From assembly GCA_018136815.1 (NCBI GenBank), contig CM030944.1, positions 1,116,456 to 1,180,455 on the forward strand: a stretch of DNA of 64,000 bases, in the 5' to 3' direction. The stretch is from Isochrysis galbana (taxonomy: Eukaryota; Haptophyta; Isochrysidales; Isochrysidaceae). Numbering within the stretch: position 1 is the stretch's first letter; each line of letters begins with the position of its first letter. This document shows positions 1 through 9,883 of the stretch, one piece after another. The notes under the pieces were generated by a model that was given only the letters and a program-made list of their open reading frames with translations, was not told where the DNA came from and made no database searches. The position numbers and the translations under genes were made by a program.

Positions 1-442
1 CCATCGCGCGTGTACCGCCTGAGCCGACGGCGCGGTACATGCGCGCACGTTTGCAATGGGACACTAGCTTGCCCAGCCTCGCGGCGAGAAGCAGCGTTAT
101 GAATAGGTAGATGAGCGAGATCCTCAGCCTGCAGAGCGGTGGGCTGATGCTCACGCTGTCGAGGAAGGATGCCGCCGAGCCGCAGGCGCACCCGAGGATG
201 ATGAGGACTAGGAAGGGGGTCCCCGCGAGCTGCATCGGCCTCCTCCAGCGCAGCCCGATCCCCGCGGCGAGCAGAGATCCCTCGAGCACCAGAGACGAGA
301 GAGAGAGAGTGGAGGTGGTCGAGGCCCATCGGGCGGCGGCATCGGCAGCAGCCCTCCCAACCTCCTCTGAGCTGGTTGGGCAGACGCGGCAGAGGTCAGC
401 CTCCCACACGAGCTCGCATGCGAGCGTGCGGTTCCCCTCCAT
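1..442 (-). CDS. Class C GPCR-like 7TM protein, 5' exon, partial
   Basis: An open frame read from an ATG at 442 down to the window edge gives about 147 residues with three hydrophobic stretches. Residues about 50-70 look like TM1. The second stretch (TPFLVLIILGCACGSAASFL) resembles TM2 of class C (GABA-B/metabotropic glutamate type, 7tm_3) receptors. The third begins LCRLR and ends in a lysine before a basic loop, as TM3 does with its conserved Cys and following Lys. An NRT glycosylation site and Cys residues precede TM1, so the extracellular part would be short unless an upstream exon exists. The rest of the receptor lies to the left of the window. The family call rests on remembered motif similarity only. 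An unrelated multi-pass protein is the alternative. Confidence 0.5.
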   Translation of the reverse strand, partial: MEGNRTLACELVWEADLCRVCPTSSEEVGRAAADAAARWASTTSTLSLSSLVLEGSLLAAGIGLRWRRPMQLAGTPFLVLIILGCACGSAASFLDSVSISPPLCRLRISLIYLFITLLLAARLGKLVSHCKRARMYRAVGSGGTRAM

Positions 443-1316
443 CCGTAGACTCCACGGGAGTAGGGGTGCCGGCGGGAGGAAGGAGGAGGAGGGAGGTGGA
501 AGGGTGGGAAGAGGCGGGAGAGAAGAGGGAGGGAGGCCGCCCCCTCCCCCCTCTCCGCCTCCCTCTCGCTGTCTCTCTAGTGGAGAGTACTCTTCTCTCA
601 CATACGGACACCCTCGAGAGAGAGAGAGAGAGAGGGCGAGAGAGGGGGGGGGGGGGGGGAAGGGAGGGAGAGATAGCCTTCACACTCACATGTACACAGA
701 TGTATTTCCTCTCTCTCTCTCTCTCTTAGGTAGGGGCCTCTCCAACCGCCCCGCCGCCGCCGCCCCCCCCCCCTCTCTCCTCTCTCCTCCTTCCTCGTTT
801 CCTCTCTCTCTCTCTCTCCTCCCCCATCGAACGTGCTGCTTCTTCCTCTGCTCCCGCCTCCTCTCTCCCTCTCTCTCTCTCTCCCTGGCGGCGCTGGTGA
901 CGGACATCTCTCCCTCTCTCTCCTGCTCGAACCTTTCTCCTTCATCCCACCCTTCCCTCTCCGAGGGGGAAAGGGTGGGAATAATCTTTCTCCTAGGGGG
1001 AAATCACCCACTCTACTCTCCCCCCCCCACCCTCTTCCTCATGTATCCAGCAGCTCTCAGCCTCTCTCCCCCTCTCCCTCTCTCTCCTCCACTCAAAAGA
1101 GTCCTGCCCCGCTCTCTTCTGTACTCCTACTTTCTCAGCCAACCAGAAGGGGGTAGAGGCCGACTTCCACCAATTCGCTCGAGGGCTCTTCCCCAGCGTT
1201 CTTTCCACCTTCTCTCCTTCTTTCAAAGAGTATGCAGACGCAGTATGGCTGCATCTCTTCTTTGGGAAGGATGCATCTCTCTCCTCTCTCTCTCCTCTCT
1301 CTCTCCTCTCTCTCTC

Positions 1317-1348
<32 letters not shown>

Positions 1349-1363
1349 CCCTCCCCCCCCTCC

Positions 1364-1404
<41 letters not shown>

Positions 1405-1497
1405 TCTCTCTCTCTCTCTCATTCGGACGAATGGGGCCCTCAGCAGGCTTGGCCCAGGTTAGAGAGAACCCAGTAGAGAGGGTTAGACCGGCCTCCC
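443..1497. repeat. CT/GA low-complexity intergenic DNA with microsatellites
   Basis: About 1 kb of pyrimidine-biased DNA separates the GPCR-like exon from the lysyl-tRNA synthetase promoter. It holds GA runs (around 605-640), a G-homopolymer (about 646-660) and a TC-rich minisatellite (about 1266-1425). Long open frames on both strands here encode only Ser/Leu or Arg/Glu repeats and are not credible genes. Confidence 0.85.
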
Positions 1498-1505
1498 TAT
1501 AAATA
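1498..1505 (+). promoter_or_regulatory. TATA box of the KARS gene
   Basis: TATAAATA lies 210 bp upstream of the KARS start codon, at the point where CT-rich DNA gives way to the leader. A start site about 30 bp downstream would give a leader of roughly 185 nt. No transcript data support the exact start. Confidence 0.6.
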
Positions 1506-1714
1506 GCCCAGAGAGAGATTCCCCCCCCCCCCCCCTTTCCCCCGCGGCCCACTCGCCCCCCGCCGGAGCGGCGGAGCACAGCCAAGAGAGAAGGAGAATG
1601 CGAGATAAAAAAAGCACTGAGAGCTCTCCCTTCCCCCCTCCCCCCCCCCTCCCCCTTTTTTCTCTCCCCCCCCCCCTCTTCCCCCCCTTTGTGCACGTGG
1701 GAGTCGGAAGCGCG

Positions 1715-4445
1715 ATGGCGGACGAGGCGGCGCCCAACCCAGAGGAGGGCCAGGGCCTCTCCAAGAACGAGATGAAGCGGCGGGCGAAGCAGGAGGCGCT
1801 GGCGAAGCAGCGGGCCGAGAAGGCCGCCGCGAAGGCCGCCGCAGACGCCGCCAAGCCCTCCAAGCCCAAGGCGGCTGCAGCGGAGGAGGAGGAGGAGGAG
1901 CTCGATCCCACAAAGTACTTTGAGAACCGGCTGGCGTTCGTCAACGGCGTCAAGGCGGCTGGAGGCAACGCCTATCCGCACAAGTTCCACACGAGCTGCC
2001 AGATCCCCGAGTACATCGCCAAGTACGAGGCCATCGGCTCAGGAGAGTTCTCGGCAGACAGTGGCATCGGGCTGGCCGGCCGGATCGGCTCCAAGCGCTC
2101 GGGAGGCAAGGGGCTGATCTTCTTCGACCTCGTCGGCGACGGCGCCAAGGTGCAGGTCTTTGCTGACGCGAGTAAGTTCACCGAATTCGCCTCGCTCGAG
2201 AAGGAGGAACGCAACGCCAAGTTCTCCGCGCTGATGGTCACCATGAAGCGTGGAGATATTGTCGGCGTGCGCGGCACGCCCGGGAAGACCCGGCGCGGCG
2301 AGCTCTCGCTCTTCCCGACCGAGATGGTGCTGCTTACGCCCTGTCTGCACATGCTGCCTAAGTCGGGCCCCGGTCTCCCTGGCCTCACCGACAAGGAGAC
2401 GCGCTACCGCCAGCGCTACCTTGACCTCATCATGAATCCGGGCACGCGCTCCAACTTCATCACGCGCACTCGGATCATCAACTTCCTCCGACGCTTCCTT
2501 GACATGCACGGCTTCCTCGAGGTGGAGACGCCAATGATGAACGCCATACCTGGTGGCGCCACGGCACGCCCTTTCATCACCAAGCACAACGAGCTCAATC
2601 TGGACATGTACATGCGCATCGCACCAGAGCTGTACCTCAAGGTGAGCCTAGTGCAGTTTGCTCCAGACCCTGTAGAGCAGCTGTGTTTCTCGGAGGCGGT
2701 GGTTGTGTTGGGATGGGGATCAGAGCAGCCCGTTGGTATGATATCCTGGCGCCGCGAGATGTGCGCTCGTACTGTGCCACGGGACACAGTGCGACAGGGC
2801 CAACCCAAGCCGCTGCCATTCACGCGGAGCCCGTGCCATTTGCCGCAGTAGAGAGCCGTTTCTCTCGTGCCAGAGGCAACATGTCACCAGGATTCTCTTC
2901 CGCTAGCCTGCTGCATCCACCCGACCTCCTCAACGCTTTGCAGATGCTTGTCGTCGGTGGCTTGGACCGTGTTTATGAGGTCGGCCGCCTATTCCGCAAC
3001 GAGGGTATGGACCTCACCCACAACCCGGAATTCACCACATGCGAGTTCTATTGGGCGTACGCCGACTATGACGACCTCATCAAGTTCACCGAGGAGCTTC
3101 TCTCGCAGATGGTCCTCAACATCTGCGGATCTTACAAGATCAAGCTGCATCCCGAGCCCAAGTGCGCTGCACTCACCGGGAACACTGAGTTGGCCTCAAC
3201 TAGTGCACTCTGTCCGGCGCCATTGGGCTCACAACGTCTTGCTGGGAGCTACTAATGATCTTCACGTCATTTACCGCTACCAATTACCTGGAACTGAGGG
3301 TGCTCTCCACGCCTTTCCGTCTACAGGCCGGGCGAGGAGCCGCGCGTGCTGGAGATGGACTTCACTCCGCCCTTCAAGCGCATTTCGATGATTTCGGGAT
3401 TGGAGGAGAAACTAGGCGTTAAATTCCCGATGCCGCTTGAGAGCGACGAGGCTAACGAATTCCTCAAGCAGCAGGTGACAGCCTTACTTGTGCCTGCACT
3501 TCACATGGAGGCTGCGCTGGCTCGAGCCATTTCGGAACCCACCTTTGGCACATGGCTCTCAACGAAAACAACCTAGCCCGCTAAGCGGGCGCTCCCTCTC
3601 AACTGCGCAGTGCAAGAAGCACAACGTGGAGTGCAAGCCACCCCACACGACAGCCCGCCTGCTCGACAAGCTCGTGGGTGAGTTCTTGGAGTCGCAGGCA
3701 AGTCTCGAGCCACACGTATCGCCCTTTCACATGGAAGGCCTTGTGTAGCGCCCGTTGGCTCTGTCCCCTGGCTCCTCTGCCTCCTTAGGTAGCATCCTTC
3801 AACAAGATGTTCGCGCACAGTCCACTAGCCTGCTGACCATTCCTCTGCCTTACACGTTTGCAGTGCTTGGACCCAACATTCATCTGCGACCACCCGAAGA
3901 TCATGTCACCCCTTGCTAAGGACCACCGTTCGATGCCCGGGCTCACCGAGCGCTTTGAGCTCTTTGCCAACTACCATGAAATGTGCAACGCCTACACTGA
4001 GCTCAATGACCCAGTGGAACAGCGTGCTCGGTTCGCAAGCCAGGTAAGAGGGCCACAATCACGCACTACTCCCATGCGATTTGTTTATTCTGCGATGGCG
4101 CCCGCGTGTTGTCGGTTTAGCTTGCCCAGATCCCTGCGAGTGACCCAACCCAATATGTAGGCCAATCCCGAAGATCTATGCACGTATCTAATCCGTATTG
4201 CCCCCTTGCCTTACTCGCCCTCGTAGGCGAAGGACAAGGCCGCTGGCGACGACGAGGCTATGTTCGTTGACGAGGGCTACATCACCGCCCTTGAGTATGG
4301 CCTGCCACCAACCGCAGGCTGGGGTATGGGCATCGACCGGCTCACAATGTTACTCACGGACAATGAGTCCATTAAGGAAGTCCTACTATTCCCCGCCATG
4401 CGGCCCGTGGGAATGCCCGCCGACCAAGCAGCGGGATGCCAGTAA
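1715..4445 (+). CDS. KARS: Lysine--tRNA ligase, class II (cytosolic type), 6 exons, 592 aa
   Basis: Charges tRNA-Lys with lysine using ATP. Exons: 1715-2641, 2944-3161, 3327-3474, 3611-3697, 3864-4043, 4227-4445, all joining in frame to 592 residues (human cytosolic KARS is about 597). A Lys/Ala-rich tRNA-binding extension (about 1-65) precedes the OB-fold anticodon domain and the class II core. Motif 1 lies near residues 253-290. Motif 2 contains the RLFRNEG stretch at 324-330, with Arg327 and Glu329. Motif 3 contains GWGMGIDR at 551-558. No other gene shares its transcription unit. Intron 4 uses a GC donor. An in-frame ATG at 1598, also downstream of the TATA box, could add 39 mostly Pro/Phe residues; I chose 1715 because the extension reads as a C-tract leader. 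No clear organellar presequence is visible. Confidence 0.97.
3698..3863 (+). other. GC-AG intron (KARS intron 4)
   Basis: The donor is GCAAGT after codon CAG and the acceptor is TTTGCAG. Joining 3697 to 3864 gives FLESQ then [11 protein letters not shown], collinear with other lysyl-tRNA synthetases and with no gap. The remainder matches the extended donor consensus at every position except the second base. Confidence 0.9.
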
Positions 4446-4799
4446 GTTCTACGCGCAGATGTCGCTCAATTTGTGGTCGAAGTCTATGGTCAACTCTCCT
4501 GGCTCGCGAGGCGACTTGAAACCCGCATTCGCGTCGACTCCCGATACTGACAATTGAGGAAGGCGTGCTCGTGATGCTGAGAGCGACGCACCTCGTCTTC
4601 AGAGCCCCCCGACCGTGACAACGCAGCGCAATAAAGGCAAGTCCATGACACCTTCGAGGCTACGTCCACAAAGTATGCGCGGGAAGCCATTGTCGCCCTG
4701 AAGCACATTGTTGGTGGGCTCCTCGTAGGAGATTAGTGCCATGCCCGTCGCCAATATGTGGTGTGTGTGTAGGGGCGGCAGATGTGATAGGGCGGTCAA
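4446..4799. other. Intergenic stretch after KARS
   Basis: This holds the KARS 3' untranslated region and non-coding sequence. I see no open frame with recognisable content and no clear polyadenylation signal. Confidence 0.6.
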
Positions 4800-5080
4800 A
4801 CAGACAATTATCTTTAAAAAGATAGGGTCATGGAGCGCGCGTCGCTCCCCTCCTCCCCTGCCGTCACCCCCGCCGCGTCGGCCGATCGGGCCGCGACCAA
4901 CGCCGCGCCGCCGAAGCGAGCGCGTGCAGTACCCAAGACAAACCAGGTGTGCACGAGCCACGGCCCGTGCCACCACCAACAAGCCCCACAAGCCACCATG
5001 GCCACCCAAGTCTCTCCTCATCTCTAGCCCCACACAACCAACCCCAAAGAGGGACACAGAGACGGCAAGACGCAGCTCAT
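4800..5080 (+). mobile_element. 5' fragment of a retroelement with an ORF1-type start
   Basis: The context GATAGGGTCATGGAG at 4821-4835 recurs, on the other strand, at the start of the 392-residue ORF at 15061-16239. The short frame 4830-5027 begins MERASLP and continues Ala/Pro-rich with a KRAR basic patch, like that ORF's N-terminus and the copy at 31697. It breaks off where the LINE tail (5081 onward, opposite strand) begins, so it is a truncated relic rather than a gene. Confidence 0.5.
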
Positions 5081-7647
5081 AAAAAAATATTCTTGAAGAT
5101 GCCTACTACTTTGCTATCGCCCGCCCCGCGCTTTGGGGGCTGCCCTTGACATCGCCCTTGCCCCACCCACTCTCCCCTTTCGCACCCCCCCTCGGTCCTT
5201 TTTGTTCGGTTTCGGGGGGTCGACCCATGTGCACTACTTTGGGTCTGGCGTCAGGGGAGGGGGGGGGCGGGCCTTTCGGCTCGCCGTTGCTGTGAGGCGC
5301 TTTGGGTTGCGACTCTTTGTGGGGGCCCAGCCTTGCGGCTTTCCTCTATGGGTGGGTCGTTAGGGAGTCTCTCCTCCCTTGTAGCCAGGGCGCTATCCCT
5401 GGTCGCTCGCATGTTCCTTGTTTTCTTGTACGAGGATGTGTTCGATCTCCAGTTTCTGCGTTGCTATCTTTAGGGTATGGCTTGGTGCTAGTGTGTCGTT
5501 GTCTATTACGTCGAAAAGAGGGCGGAAGTCGTTGGTGTCTATTCGTTTTTTTGGTTGTCGGCCCATGTCTGCTTGGGCTCTTCTGGCCGCGTCCGTGGAG
5601 TTGCCGAAATGCGCTGCCTTCACTAGGGTGGTGAATCTCGTTATTATTCTTTTTTTGATTTGTTTGCTATCAAATGTTATGTTGTCGAAGTGTACTCTGT
5701 AAAAGTCTGTTAGAATGTATCTCCATGCTAGGATGTATAGTATTTCTCTAGAGTGTGGCGAGTGCGTGTTGGGGAGTATGAATAGTCTATCTACTGCTTG
5801 GTCGGTGGAAGTCGAAACGTGTTGAGTTGGATGGTATTCTGTCATCTCGTGTATCACGGTAGAAGGGGCGCAACGAAGACTACCGGTAGCTTTAAAGACA
5901 ACGACTTCGCAGTGTTGGAACTACGTCATATTAGCATCCTAGAATTTTTTTATTGTGCCCAGACACCTAAAGCAGTCGCTATCTAATAGATCCCCAGCTT
6001 GAAACCGAAAAACTCGAACGCGAAAAGCGAATTTTTTGTATACGAATGTTGAAGACTACGGTCATTGACGTTCAACGACCCACGGGCAGATTCACACATA
6101 CAGACTCACAGGGCACCTAAGACACTCGACCCAGTGGATTGGGGCCCTACTCGGCATTCCCTACTACTTTGCCGCAGGGATCTACCCGCGAGCGACGAAA
6201 TCACGCTCGCTATGGCCTACTGAAGTCGGGCCCCAGAGGCCCTTTCGAGCGCTGGCAACGCGACCTGCAGTGGGGGGACATGGCGCCCGCGCGCGGGTGC
6301 TTCCGCGGCGCCTGCGGTCACCTTAGACCAGGAGCCGAGGCCTGACGCCAAAAAAGAGCCCTCACAAAGAATTGCTGCCCCCCCACACCAGCTGGCGTGC
6401 TGACGAGGGCGTCTCGTACAGCGAGAGGCCGGCATTTGCCGGCCCCTGGACGATCGCCAACGCGATGGGCCCCACCTGGGCCGCGGTGGAAGTGGGCAGC
6501 GCACCCATGCCGGTACAGGCCCGGCCATCTCGACCCCTCTCGCCTGCCTTCCAGAGGAGCCCTGGCCGGTGGCCCATCGGACACCCCTCTCCGGGGCGCC
6601 ATCGCAGTGGACCGAAGTCCGAAGAAGCCCTCTTCACAGTCGACTTGAGCACAGAAGAAACCGGGCGTTTACGGGAGAATCAAGTGTTTTATTTTCGTTG
6701 ATCCTATCATTAAAAATGCGTTTGTTTTGACCTCTATTATCACGGTCATATAAGCTTGATATGACCGTTGGTCGCTCACATGACATCGCACGGGCCATGC
6801 TACGCACAAACATCACATGTGTGTGACGCTCGACGCCATTGATGCAACATTTTGATCGATCGGAAGTGCGGCAGATAACCGTCGCCGTCACGCAACGCGC
6901 AACGCAAACTCCAGACGCTGAAGGTGATCACGCACACGCGCACACTCGCAACGTCATTACAGGGCGTACAATCTGGCACACAACCAGCGGGATTGTAATG
7001 TGCGCTGCAACTACGCTTGGTGCCGCCGCGACCCGATCGCTTGGGGTCTCCGCAAGGATACCAATTTGGGAATCGCTCGGCGCGCTCGCCAGGCGCCCGA
7101 GCACTTGCTGACCCCACGGTTGTCGGGCGCTGTTAAGTGGGTTGTCAGGGCAAACCTGGGCACCCAAAGCAGGGAGATGATAGGGGAGACTGTCAGGGGG
7201 AGGGGGGCGGACCGTGGCGAGGCTTTGGCCGTTGATAATGAGGCGGCAATGAGGCTAACATTTTCCGTTGTCTTCCCCCCCCCTCCGAAGACTACACGGT
7301 AGTCTTTAAGACTACGCGTTTGCGCAACCGATCATGTCGAATATGTCGTCCAGCGCCGGGCATGTCCCTAGGTGCGTAGATGATTCGTGTGATTGTTTGC
7401 AGAGTCGGCATGTCGGGTCTCTTCCGGGGAATCTGTTATGTGTTCCTATTCTACGATGCGTGATGTGTTGGAAGTGTAAGTATGAGTCTCTCGCCGTCAT
7501 CATTGGGGAGGTGTATATGCGTGCCAAGTGCTTCCACGTGTTTTCATCGACCGGGAGTCTGTCCTTCCATCGTTGGCGCATCCGCACGGTCATCCTCCTC
7601 TCGCGCTCCTGCTCGCTGGTTGCGTTCGACCCTCTCGCCACGGCCAC
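5081..7647 (-). pseudogene. 5'-truncated LINE (non-LTR retrotransposon) tail, copy A, split by an insertion
   Basis: Two minus-strand open pieces (7647 to 7329, and 5867 down to the stop at 5393) together encode the C-terminal end of a non-LTR retrotransposon polyprotein. The first carries the terminal zinc-knuckle pattern C-x2-C-x8-H-x4-C (PTCRLCKQSHESSTHLGTC). The second contains ILAWRYILTDFY. Both align in order with the uninterrupted copy at 8713-9540. The 3' untranslated part runs from 5392 to a T-rich terminus at 5081-5090, resembling the T-run endings at 9834-9843 and 23280-23292. No reverse transcriptase domain is present, so the copy is 5'-truncated and dead. A separate element (5875-7321) interrupts it. 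Confidence 0.85.
5875..7321. mobile_element. Non-autonomous element inserted in LINE copy A, 7-bp target site duplication
   Basis: GCGCAAC occurs directly before (5868-5874) and directly after (7322-7328) this 1,447-bp block. Removing the block and one copy of the 7-mer restores an uninterrupted LINE reading frame on the minus strand. Both ends carry a short palindrome: GAAGACTACCGGTAG at the left, and AAGACTAC/GTAGTCTT arms around a 3-bp loop at 7288-7308. The interior has a GC-rich core (about 6140-6650) and no convincing protein, so it is probably non-autonomous. Superfamily unknown. Confidence 0.8.
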
Positions 7648-7724
7648 CGGTCGACTGGACGCCGAGCGCGAGCGCTGCTCGCACGACTCGTCCCACCTCT
7701 TGCTCCAAGGCTTCGGCGGCGGAG

Positions 7725-8387
7725 ATGGAGTCTCTTCGCGCTCCCGGGGCTGAGCAGGAGTCTCTTTCTCCGTTCGAGGAGGTCACCACCACCATCACCG
7801 ACAAGGACTGCGGGCCTGTGGAGGAAGGAGCAGACGAGGAGAACGAGAACTGTGCGTCGGACGCTCCAGGCCTTCTTCTTGCCATCGCTCCAGCTGCGGA
7901 GGTCGAGGAGCCAGCCGAGTCGATGGAGGAGGAGGCTGATGCGCTTGCTGTCATCGAGGACAAGGCAGTGGAGAAGGACGACGAGGAGAAGACGGAGAAG
8001 GAGAAGGAGGGAGAGAGGACGGCTGCGTCCGACGCACCAGTCGGAGACAAGACTCTGTTCGAGGAGGCCACGCAGCTGGAGGAGGTTACGCCGCTGGAGG
8101 AGGTTACGCCGCTGGAGGAGGTTACGCCGCTGGAGGCCACGCAGCTCGAGGAGGACCAGAAGGAGGAGCTCCAGGCGCAGCGTCATCCGCGGCAGGCGCG
8201 GCGCCGCGGGCGGCGCGTCCAGGAAAAAGTGCAGGCAGAGCGTGCGCCACGGCGACGAAGAGTGGAATCACGCTCTTTGTGTACGCGATTGCGAAAACCG
8301 CAAGAAGGGCAATGCCCACTGCCAGAAAAATACGCCACTTGCCGTGTCTGGTCTTCCATTCATTGGCAAGCTGCGCGTCGTCAATGA
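7725..8387 (+). CDS. Hypothetical Glu-rich protein with an 18-bp tandem repeat
   Basis: A 220-residue frame from ATG 7725 is acidic (Glu/Ala/Asp) and then turns strongly basic (Arg/Gln) after about residue 150. Residues about 117-135 are three copies of a six-residue unit containing LEEVTP. It sits between two LINE relics and overlaps an opposite-strand membrane-like frame (8122-8403), so at most one of the two is likely real. No family recognised. It could be a gag-like ORF of an element or a chance frame in biased sequence. Confidence 0.25.
   Translation: MESLRAPGAEQESLSPFEEVTTTITDKDCGPVEEGADEENENCASDAPGLLLAIAPAAEVEEPAESMEEEADALAVIEDKAVEKDDEEKTEKEKEGERTAASDAPVGDKTLFEEATQLEEVTPLEEVTPLEEVTPLEATQLEEDQKEELQAQRHPRQARRRGRRVQEKVQAERAPRRRRVESRSLCTRLRKPQEGQCPLPEKYATCRVWSSIHWQAARRQ
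8076..8129 (+). repeat. 18-bp x 3 perfect tandem repeat
   Basis: CTGGAGGAGGTTACGCCG is repeated three times without change, then a partial degenerate copy. The unit is a multiple of three and preserves the frame of the Glu-rich ORF. Confidence 0.9.
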
Positions 8388-8403
8388 AAACCGGGTACGC
8401 CAT
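8122..8403 (-). CDS. Hypothetical small membrane protein
   Basis: A 93-residue frame starts MAYPVF. It has one strong hydrophobic segment (about residues 26-60, containing FLAVGIALLAVFAIAYTKSV), then an Ala/Pro/Gly-rich basic tail. Its first residues loosely echo MARPVYV of the element ORF at 24383-25426. It overlaps the Glu-rich ORF on the other strand. No family recognised. Confidence 0.25.
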   Translation of the reverse strand: MAYPVFIDDAQLANEWKTRHGKWRIFLAVGIALLAVFAIAYTKSVIPLFVAVAHALPALFPGRAARGAAPAADDAAPGAPPSGPPRAAWPPAA

Positions 8404-8712
8404 TTATGTAACATCACGGGTAAAAAAACTTTTCGCACACACCGTATCAGGGCTGGCGTTCAGATCCATCAGTCAGAATTCACACCCAACTTCTTCATTC
8501 TTTTCCACGACTAGTTTCAGTCACTGGAGGGAGTTCACCCCTCCGAGTTTCGTGACGCTCCTCTGGGTGCCGGAGAAGGTGCGCCTCACCGCGCCCACTG
8601 CAGCCTGGTCCTCTTTTGACGGAACGTGACTTCATCACGTAGTCAAGCTCAATGTGATGGGGGAACCCCATATTTATGAAAGGGCCAACCCGCAGCCATC
8701 ACCAGAAGAATT
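8388..8712. other. Intergenic; 5' edge of LINE copy B not resolved
   Basis: No convincing coding content. The 5' truncation point of LINE copy B lies somewhere in about 8600-8712. Confidence 0.4.
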
Positions 8713-9843
8713 ATGCACCCCATTGAAATGGGGACGAGCCGAGCGTACGACGGTCCGGCCGAGACGGCGTACCCGATACCACAAGAGTACACGTTCAAAG
8801 GCGCGAATAAAACCCTAGAGGATGTTAACGTCAAGGCGCTGACAAAAGCGTTTCTCGCAATGAGAAAAACGAAGAAACAAAAATCCACATTGAGGTGGGA
8901 AAAACGATTGCCGGACATCTCCGGGAAATGGAAACAAGTATCTCAGCTATACAAATACAACTTTTTAACGCCGAGAGACTCATATATGCACTTCAAACAC
9001 GTCCTGCATAGGAGAATAGCCACGGCGAACCGGTTCGCCGACGATCCGACGTGCCGCTTTTGTGGCATAGCCCCCGAGAGCTCCACCCACATAGCCACGT
9101 GCATCGCGACGGCGCCCATCTTCGAATTCATAGAAGGGCTTCTGGGGACAAATCTGAGGCCGGGCTCCGAGATAGCCCAACGTCTCTTTTGCTACCAAGT
9201 AGACAGACCGCATCCCTCCTCGGGGTACTTAGGTATCCTGGCGTGGAGATACATCCTCACGGACTTTTATAACATCCAATATGGCAACGCGGACGGTAGG
9301 TCCGTTAGGACAATCTTGAGAGCGATCCTTACGAGATACCACTTATTAGTAACGGCGAAGGTCGGTTTTTTTCAAAGGTTAAAAAAACAACGCGAGAACA
9401 TGGGGCTACACGCCCCGAGCAACAAACATATCCGGAAAATGATAAGCCCTCTGTATACTATAGACAAGGATTTCAACCTAGGAGCATCAGAAGACCTCTT
9501 GCAGGCGGCGAGAGGACTGGACATAAGAAACATCACCTAGGGTAGCCAAATCTCTTAATAGGAACCGCACCGGAAACCAATAAGGACCTCACGCTATAGT
9601 AATGAGGAAAAACCCGAACCGAATCTAGACCAAGAGACAAGCCACAATCTCCCACCCCCTTCTCTCCAACTCCCGGCCGAAGCAGCGCGCGCGGCCTCCC
9701 TGGAACCAACTTCTCCGCCAGAGAGGGAACTGGGGAAGGGGAAGGGGGTTGTTTAGGGGTTAAGGTTGGGTAGTAGGGAGGTACACTAGCAAGCTGCCTC
9801 ACGCCGTGTACGTAGCGGGAATTTTTAAGAAGATTTTTTTTTC
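8713..9843 (+). pseudogene. 5'-truncated LINE tail, copy B (275-aa C-terminal fragment plus 3' end)
   Basis: The frame 8713-9540 encodes the C-terminal region of a non-LTR retrotransposon polyprotein, including the zinc knuckle PTCRFCGIAPESSTHIATC and the segment GILAWRYILTDFY shared with copy A. There is no upstream reverse transcriptase or endonuclease, so this is a 5'-truncated insertion, the usual outcome of aborted target-primed reverse transcription. A 300-bp untranslated tail follows and ends in a T-run at 9834-9843. This is the better-preserved of the two tails, with no stop or frameshift. Confidence 0.85.
9735..9843 (+). repeat. LINE 3'-terminal repeat, copy 1
   Basis: About 110 bp ending AAGAAGATTTTTTTT, nearly identical to 23178-23292. 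The shared block includes the run GGGTAGTAGGGAGGTACAC. It marks the 3' boundary of LINE copy B and lies 40 bp from the stop codon of the next gene. Confidence 0.85.
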
Positions 9844-9883
9844 ATGGCATCGCAGGCACACTCATCACTCATCTAAAGGCTGG

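Noticed and set aside
111-1502. 463-residue plus-strand open frame and its antisense partners
   Set aside because: It encodes Ser/Leu/Pro and Arg/Glu runs from CT/GA microsatellites. The only gene-like content in the region is the minus-strand GPCR-like exon.
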